The notes beneath the pieces were generated by a model, which saw only the letters and a list, made by a program, of their open reading frames with translations, ran no database searches and was not told the origin of the DNA. 64,000 nucleotides of DNA, taken from JAEZDC01 sp036676415 (GTDB taxonomy: Bacteria; Bacteroidota; Bacteroidia; Chitinophagales; Chitinophagaceae). Within the stretch, counting starts at the first letter, position 1; each line of letters opens with the position of its first letter. Positions 1 through 9,397 of the stretch are shown here, piece after piece. A program made the position numbers and the translations under genes. The stretch lies in contig JAKFCX010000055.1 in NCBI GenBank assembly GCA_036676415.1, forward strand, positions 40,231 to 104,230. Direction: 5' to 3'.

Positions 1-417
1 CATAATATCTATCCTGAAATCTTCCATGGCTGCATAGAGATATTCTTCAACTACGGTACTCAACCTGTGTATCTCATCAATGAATAACACATCATTTGGC
101 TGCAGGTTGGTGAGTAGTCCTGCAAGATCTCCCGGCTTTTCAATCACAGGTCCCGAAGTTTCCTTGATGTTTACACCTAATTCGTTTGCAACGATCCTGC
201 TGAGGGTTGTTTTACCTAATCCCGGAGGCCCATGAAACAATACATGATCTAAAGCCTCACCTCTCATCTTTGCTGCTTTAATAAAGATGACAAGGTTTTC
301 TATGATCTGGCTCTGACCGGAAAAATCATCAATTTCCCTTGGTCGAATACTGTTCTCAAACTCCTTCTCAGCAGCACTTAAAACCTCTTTCTCAGTATTC
401 AGATTGGGATTAGACAT
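1..417 (-). CDS. ruvB: Holliday junction branch-migration helicase RuvB (partial, N-terminal part)
   Basis: RuvB is the hexameric AAA+ motor that drives Holliday junction migration together with RuvA during recombinational repair. The 139 codons visible here start at an ATG on the minus strand and run off the left edge of the window. They read as the usual N-terminus: an IRPREIDDFSGQ stretch, Walker A GPPGLGKT at residues 63-70 and Walker B DEIH at 114-117, followed by the YAAMEDF segment typical of RuvB. No ruvA or ruvC is visible. The gene diverges from the ABC exporter at 568, leaving a 150-base shared upstream region. Family assignment is secure; the C-terminal winged-helix domain is outside the window. 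Confidence 0.96.
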   Translation of the reverse strand, partial: MSNPNLNTEKEVLSAAEKEFENSIRPREIDDFSGQSQIIENLVIFIKAAKMRGEALDHVLFHGPPGLGKTTLSRIVANELGVNIKETSGPVIEKPGDLAGLLTNLQPNDVLFIDEIHRLSTVVEEYLYAAMEDFRIDIM

Positions 418-567
418 GGCTGCAATTTAGTAACTAACTGAAAGATTTTCTAATTCAGTCATCTTGGCAGTAAGAGACTGGTTGCATGGTAATTGACAAT
501 CAAAACAATTCATTTACCTTTCTTCTCTTTTGAAGAGACCTACAGGTGACACCAAAATTACTACCAG

Positions 568-2352
568 ATGAAATTGCTGCTGCAATACCTTAAACCATAT
601 AAATGGCTGATCGTCTTAGCCATAGCGCTTGCTTCCATCAACCAGGTGTTTTCTTTATTCGATCCTTTGCTGATCGGTAAAGTGATCGACAAATTTGCCA
701 ATCACCCTCACTTTTTTGATGCGGAAAAAACAGAACCCAGAAGTGAAGGACAATTCATTAATGGAATACTACTCTACCTCGGATTACTGGTAGGTACAGC
801 AATGGTGAGCCGTATTGCCAAAGCCTTCCAGGATTATTTTGTTAATGTGATCATCCAGAAGTTTGGAGCTAAGATCTTTACTGATGGTCTTCGTCATTCA
901 ATGAGACTGCCTTACCAGGATTTTGAAGACCAAAGAAGCGGGGAAACGCTTTCCATCTTAACTAAAGTTAGGGCCGATACGGAAAGATTCATCAGCCTAT
1001 TCATCAACGTAGTGTTTGCTATTCTCATAAGTATTGTATTCGTTTCCATTTATGCAACAAGCAAACATTGGAGCATCATGCCGGTATACGTTGGAGGTAT
1101 TATCATTCTTGCATTAGTCACAAACAGGTTGAGTAAAAAGATAAAATCCATTCAAAAGAACATTGTAAAAGAAACAACAGCACTTGCCGGTACAACAACA
1201 GAATCATTAAGAAATATTGAGCTGGTAAAAAGCCTTGGACTTACGGAGCAGGAAGTAAAAAGATTAAATAATAACACCTATAAAATTCTTGGACTTGAGT
1301 TGAGAAAGGTAAAAAGCATTCGGATGATCAGCTTTGTACAGGGTACGCTTGTTAACTTTTTAAGACAGGTTATCAGTTTCACGCTGCTTCTGCTCATCTT
1401 CAGAGATTTTCTTACACCAGGAGAATTCATCACACTTCAGTTTTACGGCTTCTTCATATTTGGCCCAATGCAGGAGATAGGAAACATCATTATTTCTTAT
1501 CGTGAAGCAGAAGCATCTATCAATAATTTTCACAATGTGATGCAAAAGAAAGTGGAGGTAAAACCTTTAAATCCTGCAAAAGTTGGAATGATAGAAGAAC
1601 TTGAATTTGCCAACATTTCATTCAAACACCAGACAGCACAATACAAAGCTTTAGACAATATTTCCTTTGATGTAAAAAAAGGAGAAACCATTGCTTTTGT
1701 TGGCCCTTCTGGTGCAGGGAAAAGTACATTGGTTAAATTGTTGGTTGGGTTGTATCGTCCACAGGAAGGCCATATAAAATACAATGGTGTCGACAGTAAC
1801 GAAATGGATTTTGATGAGCTGCGTAACCAGATTGGCTTTGTAACACAGGATACCCAACTCTTTGCAGGAACAATCAAGGAAAACCTGAGCTTCGTTAATC
1901 CTGCTGCTACTGAAGAAGAACTATTAGATGCAATGTATAAAGCCAGTTGCCAGAATCTTTTAGCAAGAGCTGAAAAAGGCCTTGATACAATGATCGGTGA
2001 AGGTGGATTAAAACTGAGTGGTGGTGAAAAACAAAGACTCAGTATAGCAAGGGCATTACTCCGTCACCCTCATTTATTGATATTTGATGAAGCCACTTCT
2101 TCATTAGACAGTATAACAGAAGAAGAGATCACTACTACCATTCGAAAGATCTCTGACGAAAAAGAACAGATATCTGTTTTAATTGCACACAGGCTCAGCA
2201 CCATTATGCATGCCGACAGAATTTATGTACTCGAAAAAGGGCAGGTAGTTGAAACCGGAACGCATTTAGACCTTATCAACGACAAAGGTTTGTATTATGC
2301 TATGTGGAGACAACAAATTGGTGAACGAAAAGCAGCAGCTGTTGCCGGCTAA
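568..2352 (+). CDS. ABC exporter half-transporter (fused permease and ATPase)
   Basis: A 594-residue type IV ABC half-transporter that would work as a homodimer in the inner membrane, exporting a lipid, peptide or drug-like substrate. The N-terminal half (about residues 10-320) holds six membrane helices; the nucleotide-binding domain has Walker A GPSGAGKST near residue 379, the signature LSGGEKQRLS near 482, and Walker B LLIFDEATS near 505, followed by the H-loop AHRLST. All catalytic motifs are intact. It is transcribed alone and its last codons meet the convergent DUF2721 gene, with stop regions overlapping by 4 bases. The substrate cannot be told from sequence. It resembles MsbA/lipid A exporters in general layout, as does the second exporter at 14171. 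Confidence 0.93.
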   Translation: MKLLLQYLKPYKWLIVLAIALASINQVFSLFDPLLIGKVIDKFANHPHFFDAEKTEPRSEGQFINGILLYLGLLVGTAMVSRIAKAFQDYFVNVIIQKFGAKIFTDGLRHSMRLPYQDFEDQRSGETLSILTKVRADTERFISLFINVVFAILISIVFVSIYATSKHWSIMPVYVGGIIILALVTNRLSKKIKSIQKNIVKETTALAGTTTESLRNIELVKSLGLTEQEVKRLNNNTYKILGLELRKVKSIRMISFVQGTLVNFLRQVISFTLLLLIFRDFLTPGEFITLQFYGFFIFGPMQEIGNIIISYREAEASINNFHNVMQKKVEVKPLNPAKVGMIEELEFANISFKHQTAQYKALDNISFDVKKGETIAFVGPSGAGKSTLVKLLVGLYRPQEGHIKYNGVDSNEMDFDELRNQIGFVTQDTQLFAGTIKENLSFVNPAATEEELLDAMYKASCQNLLARAEKGLDTMIGEGGLKLSGGEKQRLSIARALLRHPHLLIFDEATSSLDSITEEEITTTIRKISDEKEQISVLIAHRLSTIMHADRIYVLEKGQVVETGTHLDLINDKGLYYAMWRQQIGERKAAAVAG

Positions 2353-2792
2353 TCCCTGTTAAACTTATTACGTATATAATCTACCATGGAAGGATCTTCA
2401 AGTCCCTCCATATTGCTTAATTCTATTTCAAGCGCTTTAGTACTTTTTTGTATTTCCAATAAAGATAAAAACAGAGATAAAGAAAAAGTGATGAGGCTAA
2501 ATGCGAATACCGCATGTGCAATTTCCATCCATTCTATATAGATGAAGTACATGCAAAAGATGCAGCTGATAAAACTGATCACACCCAGGGCCTGCATATT
2601 CTTAATAATGTTCAGCCGGTAACGCAGGTTTTTGATTTGGCCATGTAGAATGTCACGTTTCTCTCCTTTCTCGTATCGTTCATGCAGGTTTCGTATCCTG
2701 TTACTCAGAGCAAGAAACCTGTTGGTATATGCTAACATTATCAGGCTGATAGCAGGAAAAAGTATTGCAGGGGTATTGATGTTTATTTCCAT
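2349..2792 (-). CDS. DUF2721 family membrane protein
   Basis: A 147-residue protein with a membrane segment at about residues 8-25, a charged stretch (ALSNRIRNLHERYEKG) and two further helices at about 68-88 and 95-115. This pattern, with the conserved R.R.LH motif after the first helix, is that of the DUF2721 family, whose function is not known. It starts at an ATG and ends 4 bases inside the convergent ABC exporter gene. It shares its upstream region with dxs, a 392-base stretch that carries two repeats. No further role can be inferred. Confidence 0.8.
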   Translation of the reverse strand: MEININTPAILFPAISLIMLAYTNRFLALSNRIRNLHERYEKGEKRDILHGQIKNLRYRLNIIKNMQALGVISFISCIFCMYFIYIEWMEIAHAVFAFSLITFSLSLFLSLLEIQKSTKALEIELSNMEGLEDPSMVDYIRNKFNRD

Positions 2793-2909
2793 GTAATGAA
2801 GATAAAGAAGAATTTTTTTGAGACCAGCTGAAGAATATGAATTGAGCTTTACTTGCTCCGATAGCTATGGGAGCACTCTTGTGCAGATAAATCTTTCTTG
2901 GACAAAGTG

Positions 2910-2986
2910 AACTACAGAGACACAAAGACACAAAGGATCACGGAGAACCTCTGTGTTACTCCCTGAATCCTGTGGCTCTGTGGTTT
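2910..2986. repeat. Imperfect inverted repeat of about 77 bases with CACAGAG/CACAAAG units
   Basis: The left arm AACTACAGAGACACA and the right arm TGTGGCTCTGTGGTT are near-perfect reverse complements (13 of 15 positions pair). The interior contains two abutting ACACAAAG octamers and CTCTGTG. It lies in the 392-base gap between the divergent DUF2721 and dxs genes. This looks like a small non-coding dispersed element rather than a gene; there are no transposase remnants. Confidence 0.6.
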
Positions 2987-2991
2987 AAAAA

Positions 2992-3030
2992 GTTCAGCAA
3001 AGTTCCGAACGCTGAAGTGAGTGACACAAC
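2992..3030 (-). repeat. Dispersed intergenic repeat, copy A (TTGTGTCACTCACTT family)
   Basis: Read on the minus strand it begins GTTGTGTCACTCACTTCA and continues into a potential hairpin, GTTCGG - 7 nt - CTGAAC. An 18-base identical block plus the same hairpin recurs at 24386-24424. The remainder of the 2793-3184 gap shows no gene; open frames through it on the minus strand have no recognisable protein character. Confidence 0.6.
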
Positions 3031-3184
3031 AATAGCCACAAAGTAGTACTACAGCCGGTAAAACACAGCATACATTCGTATCAATCCGCTTCTTCTTATA
3101 ATTGTTTGTGAAGAGCTTATAAATAACCGGCCGCATAGGCCTGAAAGCACCGAAAACATTACTTTTACAAAAATTCAAAAAAGC

Positions 3185-5113
3185 ATGGAGATCACTCCTG
3201 GCCCTTTGCTGAGAAATATAGATAGTCCGGCCGATCTAAAAAAATTAACCAAAGAACAACTGCACCAGGTTTCTGAAGAACTGAGGCAATACATTATTGA
3301 TGTGGTTAGTGTGCATGGCGGACATTTCGGAGCCAGCCTTGGAGTGGTGGAATTGAGTGTTGCACTTCATTATATTTATAACACACCATACGATCAGTTA
3401 GTTTGGGATGTTGGCCACCAGGCTTACGGACATAAAATTCTCACAGGCAGAAGAGACAACTTCATCACCAATCGTAAATACAAAGGCCTAAGTGGTTTTC
3501 CAAAACGCAGCGAAAGTGAATATGATACGTTTGGTGTAGGTCATTCTTCCACTTCCATTTCTGCAGCATTGGGAATGGCTATGGCTGCAAAGTACAAAGG
3601 AGAAGACAGGAAATCTGTTGCAATAATTGGTGATGGTGCAATGACTGCAGGTTTGGCTTTTGAAGCAATGAATCATGCTGGTGTTGCTGAAACAGACATG
3701 CTCATCATTTTGAATGATAATTGCATGAGCATTGATCCCAATGTTGGTGCATTAAAAGAATATTTAACTGACATAGCACTCTCTCCTACTTACAACAAAT
3801 TCAAAGAAGATGTTTGGAAGGCTTTAGGCAAGTTACCGGGCAAGCAATTTACCAGGGCAATGGCTCATAAGCTTGCAGATAGTATGAAGAGCATGGTGAG
3901 CAGCAGTGCTAATTTATTTGAAGCACTTAAGATTAGATACTTTGGACCGATAGATGGTCATAACATTACCAAGTTAGTTGATACATTGGAAGACCTGAAG
4001 AAAATTCCGGGTCCAAAGATCCTTCATATCATAACTACAAAAGGAAAAGGATACTCACTTGCTGAAAAAGATCAAACAAAATGGCATGCGCCGGGTTTGT
4101 TTGATAAAGTAACCGGTGAAATCTTCAAAAAGAAATACGAAGTACCACAACCTCCGAAATACCAGGATGTTTTTGGTCATACGATTATAGAATTAGCGGA
4201 AAAGAATGAAAGCATCATGGGGATCACTCCTGCTATGCCAAGTGGTTCTTCGCTTAAGTACATGATGGAGAAAATGCCAGACAGGGCTTTTGATGTGGGC
4301 ATATGTGAACAACATGCTGTTACCTTAAGTGCAGGCTTAGCTACACAAGGCATGAGGGTGTTCTGCAATATTTATTCTTCGTTCATGCAAAGAGCTTTTG
4401 ATAATGTGGTGCATGATGTGGCTATTCAAAAATTACCGGTTGTACTTTGTTTAGACAGGGCAGGATTGGTTGGTGAAGATGGACCAACACATCATGGAGC
4501 TTATGATATTCCATATTTCCGTTGCATTCCAAATATGATCATCAGTGCTCCAATGAATGAAAAGGAGTTGAGAAACCTGATGTTTACCGCTCAACTTGAA
4601 TCAACCAAATATCCATTTGTAATCCGTTATCCAAGAGGTGAAGGTGTAATGGCAGAATGGAGAACTCCGTTTGAAGAAATACAAATAGGTAAAGGCAGGA
4701 AATTAAAAGACGGAAGAGATGTAGCTATCCTGAGTTTTGGACATCCCGGAAATTTTGCACAAGCTGCCATTAGGGAATTAAGAACAGAAGGAATTGATCC
4801 GGCCCATTACGATATGCGTTTTGCCAAACCATTGGATGAAGAACTACTTCACGAAGTGTTCAAAACATATTCTAAAATAGTTACAATCGAAGATGGAACG
4901 ATCGTTGGAGGATTTGGATCTGCAGTTTTAGAATTCATGAATGAGCATCAGTATAAAGCTGAAGTGGAGATATTAGGTATTCCGGATAGAATCGTTGAAC
5001 ATGGGTCATTAAAAGAATTATATAGTGAATGTAACTATGACGCACGTTCAATTGCAGATTCAGTAAGGCTTTTACTGCAAAAGCAAATTACTGTTAGCAG
5101 CTTGCTGGGATAA
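3185..5113 (+). CDS. dxs: 1-deoxy-D-xylulose-5-phosphate synthase
   Basis: DXS condenses pyruvate and glyceraldehyde 3-phosphate to DXP, the first step of the MEP route to isoprenoids, with thiamine diphosphate as cofactor. At 642 residues it is full length. The ThDP-binding motif GDGAMTAG is at about 149-156 with NDN near 177-179, the pyrimidine domain starts near 315 and carries the catalytic glutamate in VGICEQHAVTL near 375, and the transketolase C-terminal domain follows from about 500. The GHSSTSISAALGMA segment is diagnostic of DXS versus transketolase. It is 37 bases upstream of a histidine kinase gene on the same strand and might be cotranscribed with it. idi, acting later in isoprenoid supply, is at the other end of the window. 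Confidence 0.97.
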   Translation: MEITPGPLLRNIDSPADLKKLTKEQLHQVSEELRQYIIDVVSVHGGHFGASLGVVELSVALHYIYNTPYDQLVWDVGHQAYGHKILTGRRDNFITNRKYKGLSGFPKRSESEYDTFGVGHSSTSISAALGMAMAAKYKGEDRKSVAIIGDGAMTAGLAFEAMNHAGVAETDMLIILNDNCMSIDPNVGALKEYLTDIALSPTYNKFKEDVWKALGKLPGKQFTRAMAHKLADSMKSMVSSSANLFEALKIRYFGPIDGHNITKLVDTLEDLKKIPGPKILHIITTKGKGYSLAEKDQTKWHAPGLFDKVTGEIFKKKYEVPQPPKYQDVFGHTIIELAEKNESIMGITPAMPSGSSLKYMMEKMPDRAFDVGICEQHAVTLSAGLATQGMRVFCNIYSSFMQRAFDNVVHDVAIQKLPVVLCLDRAGLVGEDGPTHHGAYDIPYFRCIPNMIISAPMNEKELRNLMFTAQLESTKYPFVIRYPRGEGVMAEWRTPFEEIQIGKGRKLKDGRDVAILSFGHPGNFAQAAIRELRTEGIDPAHYDMRFAKPLDEELLHEVFKTYSKIVTIEDGTIVGGFGSAVLEFMNEHQYKAEVEILGIPDRIVEHGSLKELYSECNYDARSIADSVRLLLQKQITVSSLLG

Positions 5114-5150
5114 AAAGTTTATCTTAGCCACAACTCCTGTAGAGAAATTC

Positions 5151-6881
5151 ATGGCTACCAGTACCCCTAATGATGTAAGTTCTGTTCATGACATAAAAGA
5201 AACTGTCAAACGAACAGCAAGGTTTGGTTATATCGCCATGCTTTTTGCAGCAATATCCATCGTAACCAACATTGTTTACGGCAATTATCTTTCTGCAGCA
5301 CTAGTAGGTGGTTTACTTATTTCACTGCTCATCATCCTGGCAATGAATTTTAAAGGATGGTTTACCCTGGCAAAAATATTTTCGGTTATTTCCCTCAATG
5401 CTTTCTTAACAGTCATTGCTTTCTCTGAGGGTTTGGATTCAGGTGGTTATCTTTTTTTTATTCCGCTTCTTACAGTATTGCCTTACCTGGTAAACAATCA
5501 TGAAAGATATCTCGAAGAATTATCTGCATACCTGGCCATCACGATTGCATGCTTTTGTGCCTGTATTTTTTACTGTCCTGCAGTAAGTAACTGGCAGACG
5601 ATACCCGATGATATATATGCAAGGATGTTTCTGAACAACAGTCTCAGTGTAATACTTATCTCTGCCTCTTATGCCATCATCGGTTTGTTTATGGAAAGAA
5701 GGTATGTAGAAACTATCATACACCAGAAACAAAAAACGGAGGAAGCTGCCAGGGCGAGATCGAGATTTTTATCCAGCATGGGACATGAATTACGAACACC
5801 GTTAAATGGCATTATAGGTGTGTCTAATCTGCTGGAAAAAGAAGATTCACTTCCACATCAGGAAGAATACCTGAATATTTTGAAGTACTGTTCAGACCAT
5901 ATGCTTCGGCTGGTGAATGATATACTGGACTTCAATAAAATTGAAGCAGGTAAATTAAACCTTCATCCAATAGATTTTAACCTGAAAACATTATTGCAAA
6001 AATCAACGCTACCATTCTACAATCATTTTGAAGAAAAAGGAATCCATTTGAAAGTGGAGGTTGATCCTGCATTAAATAAAACAGTTCATCATGATGACCT
6101 GAGGCTCGTACAGATATTGAATAACATTCTTTCGAACGCTTTGAAATTTACTGAGAAAGGCTTTGTTGAACTGAAAGCATCTGTTGTTAGTACAACAGAG
6201 GAAACAATTACCGTTCACTTTAAAATAACAGATACAGGTATAGGAATAGCACCGGATGACCAGCGAAGCATATTTGACAGTTTCTGGCAGGCAAGTAATC
6301 ATAGTACAAGAAGATTTGGTGGAACCGGTTTAGGTCTTACGATAAGTCAGCGGTTGTTGCAGTTAATGAACAGTTCATTACAAGTGAGTAGTGCAAAGAA
6401 CAAGGGAAGTGAATTTGCTTTCACGATTGATTTCAGGCTGTCTAAAAATGCTGCCAAAGCATCTCATTTTATAGACGATTCCAATGATTTAAGGGGTTAC
6501 AGGATACTTGTTGCTGAAGATAATATCATCAACATGATGATAGCTAAAAAGATGCTCGAAGACTGGAAAGCAGAGGTGATCACTGCAGAGAACGGAGCTG
6601 AGGCCATCGAGATCCTGGTGAATGACGATCATTTTGATATCATTCTACTTGATCTTGAAATGCCTGAAGTTGATGGATACACCGCTATAAAAGAAATAAG
6701 AAAATCTCACCCTGATATACCAGCAATTGCCTTTACTGCTGCGTTACTGGATAATGAAATGCTGCAAAGCCTGATAAAGATGGGATTTGTAGACTGTGCT
6801 TTAAAACCTTTTATTCCCCAGGAACTTTTATCAAAAATCAAGAATGCTACAAGTGCATCGATGAAGCAAGCTGTGCATTAA
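5151..6881 (+). CDS. Hybrid sensor histidine kinase / response regulator
   Basis: A 576-residue membrane-bound hybrid kinase. Residues about 25-180 form five or six membrane helices with no obvious periplasmic sensor domain. A HisKA domain follows with the phosphoacceptor H212 in GHELRTPLNG, then a HATPase domain with N-box NNILSNALKF, G1 DTGIGI and G2 GGTGLGL. The C-terminal receiver domain (about 455-565) has acidic pair ED and phosphoacceptor D501 in LLDLEMPEVDGY. There is no DNA-binding output domain and no cognate regulator next door, so the downstream target is unknown. Stop codons of this gene and the convergent scpA share bases. The signal is probably sensed in the membrane (inference). 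Confidence 0.93.
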   Translation: MATSTPNDVSSVHDIKETVKRTARFGYIAMLFAAISIVTNIVYGNYLSAALVGGLLISLLIILAMNFKGWFTLAKIFSVISLNAFLTVIAFSEGLDSGGYLFFIPLLTVLPYLVNNHERYLEELSAYLAITIACFCACIFYCPAVSNWQTIPDDIYARMFLNNSLSVILISASYAIIGLFMERRYVETIIHQKQKTEEAARARSRFLSSMGHELRTPLNGIIGVSNLLEKEDSLPHQEEYLNILKYCSDHMLRLVNDILDFNKIEAGKLNLHPIDFNLKTLLQKSTLPFYNHFEEKGIHLKVEVDPALNKTVHHDDLRLVQILNNILSNALKFTEKGFVELKASVVSTTEETITVHFKITDTGIGIAPDDQRSIFDSFWQASNHSTRRFGGTGLGLTISQRLLQLMNSSLQVSSAKNKGSEFAFTIDFRLSKNAAKASHFIDDSNDLRGYRILVAEDNIINMMIAKKMLEDWKAEVITAENGAEAIEILVNDDHFDIILLDLEMPEVDGYTAIKEIRKSHPDIPAIAFTAALLDNEMLQSLIKMGFVDCALKPFIPQELLSKIKNATSASMKQAVH

Positions 6882-7681
6882 TTTTCTTCAGGTGAAGTTA
6901 TCTCACTGTTCAGATTTTCGCTTTGTTCTTCTTCCCTGTTATCGTTCCACTCGACAATAAAATTATTTCGGCCTTCCCCAACCATCAGGCTCATGAATTT
7001 TTGTTGCACCAATTCAAGCAACGATAAAAACAGGAAGATGGCATGAATACGATCACTACATTCTTCAAAGACTTTTTCAAACGAAACAGTCTTATGATCT
7101 TTTACCATTGAAAGCATACTCTCCCTGCTTTCTTCCATTGTGTAATTATACTTTACAACGGTGTGAACAGGTTTGTTGTTTCTTTCATACACACGTTGCA
7201 TCACTTTTTCAAATGCCTTCATCAGCTTGAACATCGTTACGGTCTGTATCTCTGTTCCTTCTGATGCTTCTTCACCGATCGATGCAATTTCCTTCTGTAG
7301 ATTACCTCTTTTTACCATCAGCATTCGCATGGCTTCCATTTCGGCCATTTGTGCTGCAGCTTCTTTGAAACGCTTATACTCAAGAATTTTATCTACCAGT
7401 TCCTGTCGTGGATCAATTTCATTTCCCTGTGCATCTATCTCTTTTCTCGGGAGCAGCATTTTAGCTTTGATCCGCATTAAGGTAGATACAAACAGGATAA
7501 ACTCACTGCTCAGTTCTATATTATGCTCGTCTTTAGAATGTATAAATGCTAAAAAATCCTGGATGATCCTGGTGATGGGTATATTATATATATCCAGTTC
7601 ATCTCTTTCAATAAAAAATAACAGGAGATCGAAAGGACCTTCAAACTGGGGTAATTTAATCTGGTAGGTAGCTGTATTCAC
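6878..7681 (-). CDS. scpA: Segregation and condensation protein A
   Basis: ScpA is the kleisin that bridges SMC heads and, with ScpB, forms the bacterial condensin. The 267-residue product begins with the family signature YQIKLPQFEGPFDLLLFFIERDELDIYNI in spirit (visible at residues 6-34), has the middle SEFILFVSTLMRIKAKMLLP segment near 60-80, and ends with the winged-helix kleisin C-terminus near 190-240. The start is a GTG at 7681; no upstream in-frame ATG fits. scpB and smc are not next to it. It converges on the histidine kinase gene, sharing stop-codon bases. Confidence 0.93.
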   Translation of the reverse strand: MNTATYQIKLPQFEGPFDLLLFFIERDELDIYNIPITRIIQDFLAFIHSKDEHNIELSSEFILFVSTLMRIKAKMLLPRKEIDAQGNEIDPRQELVDKILEYKRFKEAAAQMAEMEAMRMLMVKRGNLQKEIASIGEEASEGTEIQTVTMFKLMKAFEKVMQRVYERNNKPVHTVVKYNYTMEESRESMLSMVKDHKTVSFEKVFEECSDRIHAIFLFLSLLELVQQKFMSLMVGEGRNNFIVEWNDNREEEQSENLNSEITSPEEN

Positions 7682-7867
7682 GGTACTAACTTATCATGCA
7701 AATAAAGCCCGATTCGGCTGATTCCGGTAGATAATTTATCCACTTTATTGGTTTGATCGTTGGCCGTTTGCCTGGTTGAGAAATAACAAGTTATCCCTGA
7801 CAGATTTTACGAATACACAAAGTAGTATTTTATAACTGCCTGTATTTGGCAATATTTGCCACTGCTT

Positions 7868-8737
7868 ATGCGAGATCGACTCATTAATTGGTCCTTATTT
7901 ATTGTACTCTGTTTTATCTGGGGCAGTTCATTTATGCTCATGAAAATGGGAATACATGAATTAGATCCTTACCAGGTAGCATCGCTCAGGATTTTTAGTG
8001 CCGGGTTGGTATTGCTGCCTTTTGCATTCAAAGCGTTGAAAGCTATTCCATCAAATAAAATATTCCTGGCTATTTTATCTGGATTGCTTGGTAGCTTCTT
8101 CCCGGCTTATCTTTTTACAATTGCCCAGACAAGAATAGACAGTTCCCTGGCTGGTATTCTAAATGCCCTCACTCCACTATTCACTATTATTATTGGGGTT
8201 GCTTTCTTTAAATTAAAGGCAAGAAAAAATAAATGGCTGGGAATTTTAATCGGGTTTATTGGATTGAGCCTCTTACCATTTGCAGCTAACAAAAGCATTT
8301 CATTCAACGATTTTTCTTACTCTTTACTGGTACTCCTGGCCACGATTTTTTATGGTGTGAATGTAAATATGGTAGGCAATTATCTAAAGACAGTAAACTC
8401 AATCAATATTGCTGCCCTTGCATTTGTTTTCCTGATGATCCCTTCATCGATTATTCTTTATACCACCGGATATTTTAATGAGAATTTTTCAGACGAAATG
8501 ATAATCAAAGCCAGTGTAGCCAGTGCTGTTTTAGGTGTGATGGGTACAGCAGTAGCTTCTATTATCTTTTATATGCTGCTGAAAAGAGCCGGTGCATTAT
8601 TTGCATCCACCGTTACCTATGGAATACCTTTCGTAGCAATATTCTGGGGATTACTCGATAATGAAACGATCTCTGTTTTACAGGTTGGTTGCCTTGGTAT
8701 TATTTTATGCGGAGTATATCTTGCCAATAGAAACTAA
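7868..8737 (+). CDS. EamA-family (DMT superfamily) transporter
   Basis: A hydrophobic 289-residue protein with ten predicted membrane helices arranged as two EamA repeats (about residues 5-135 and 150-289); the first repeat shows the WGSSFMLMKMG and DPYQVASLR motifs found in RhaT/YdcZ-like metabolite exporters. I chose the ATG at 7868; a TTG four codons earlier is also possible. The last 4 bases overlap the convergent frr gene. Substrate unknown; members move amino acids, nucleotides or other small metabolites across the inner membrane. Confidence 0.88.
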   Translation: MRDRLINWSLFIVLCFIWGSSFMLMKMGIHELDPYQVASLRIFSAGLVLLPFAFKALKAIPSNKIFLAILSGLLGSFFPAYLFTIAQTRIDSSLAGILNALTPLFTIIIGVAFFKLKARKNKWLGILIGFIGLSLLPFAANKSISFNDFSYSLLVLLATIFYGVNVNMVGNYLKTVNSINIAALAFVFLMIPSSIILYTTGYFNENFSDEMIIKASVASAVLGVMGTAVASIIFYMLLKRAGALFASTVTYGIPFVAIFWGLLDNETISVLQVGCLGIILCGVYLANRN

Positions 8738-9297
8738 ACGGCCATTATCTCTTTTTCTTTTGCCGCAAGGTGTTTTTCAACCAAAACGATATAGCGGTCT
8801 GTTATATCCTGTATTCTTTTTTCACCGTCTTTGGAAATGTCTTCGCTCAATCCATTCTTCTGAAGTTTCTTCACATGTTCAATTGCATCTCTTCGTATAT
8901 TCCTGATGGCAACTTTTGAATGTTCACCTTCACCGCTTGCTTTTTTTACAAGGTCTCTTCTTCTTTCTTCGGTTAATGGCGGCAGAAATAATCTTATTAA
9001 AACACCATCATTCTGAGGTGTGATGCCAATATTGGCCTGCATGATAGATCTTTCAATTGGTGCCAGCATATTTTTCTCCCAGGGTTGAATGCTGATTGTT
9101 CTTGCATCTAAAACAGTAACGTTGGCTACCTGGTTGATAGCTGTTGGAGATCCGTAATAATCTACATTAAGTCCATCCAGCATAGATGGATTTGCTTTAC
9201 CGGCTCTTATTTTAGTCAGTTCTACTTCAAGGTGGTCTATCGCCTTTTTCATAACCGATTCTGTATCCGCAACGATCTGTTCAATATCTTCTGCCAT
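8734..9297 (-). CDS. frr: Ribosome recycling factor
   Basis: RRF splits the post-termination ribosome together with EF-G. The product is 187 residues, the normal length, and has the expected L-shaped three-helix-bundle sequence: LTKIRAGKANPSMLDG near 28-43, the domain II segment ISIQPWEKN near 70-78, IGITPQNDG, and LTEERRRDLVK near 107-117. Starts at an ATG about 21 bases downstream of a strong Bacteroidota promoter. Upstream on the same strand is a WecA-like gene, separated by a terminator, so frr is probably transcribed on its own here rather than with pyrH. Confidence 0.97.
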   Translation of the reverse strand: MAEDIEQIVADTESVMKKAIDHLEVELTKIRAGKANPSMLDGLNVDYYGSPTAINQVANVTVLDARTISIQPWEKNMLAPIERSIMQANIGITPQNDGVLIRLFLPPLTEERRRDLVKKASGEGEHSKVAIRNIRRDAIEHVKKLQKNGLSEDISKDGEKRIQDITDRYIVLVEKHLAAKEKEIMAV

Positions 9298-9317
9298 AAG
9301 AGCGTTTTATAATTATG

Positions 9318-9348
9318 CAAAACTAAGAAATCGAAATTATAAATTCAA
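9318..9348 (-). promoter_or_regulatory. Bacteroidota-type promoter of frr
   Basis: On the minus strand the -33 trinucleotide TTG (9346-9348) is followed by exactly 20 nt and then the -7 box TAGTTTTG (9318-9325), matching TTG-N19-21-TAnnTTTG. The predicted start of transcription leaves a leader of only about 10-15 bases before the frr ATG. Confidence 0.65.
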
Positions 9349-9353
9349 TGCAC

Positions 9354-9378
9354 AAAAAAAGCACCCATCAGAGTGCTT
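9354..9378 (-). terminator. Rho-independent terminator of the WecA-like gene
   Basis: On the minus strand, stem AAGCAC - 8 nt - GTGCTT is followed by an uninterrupted run of seven T residues, 20 bases after the stop codon of the gene at 9398. Confidence 0.8.
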
Positions 9379-9397
9379 CATTATTCAATAAATTATT

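Noticed and set aside
2912..3178. 88-codon minus-strand frame upstream of dxs
   Set aside because: It runs through two non-coding repeats and has no recognisable protein features.
7173..7667. 164-codon open frame opposite scpA
   Set aside because: The minus-strand scpA is unmistakable; the opposite frame is serine- and isoleucine-rich noise.
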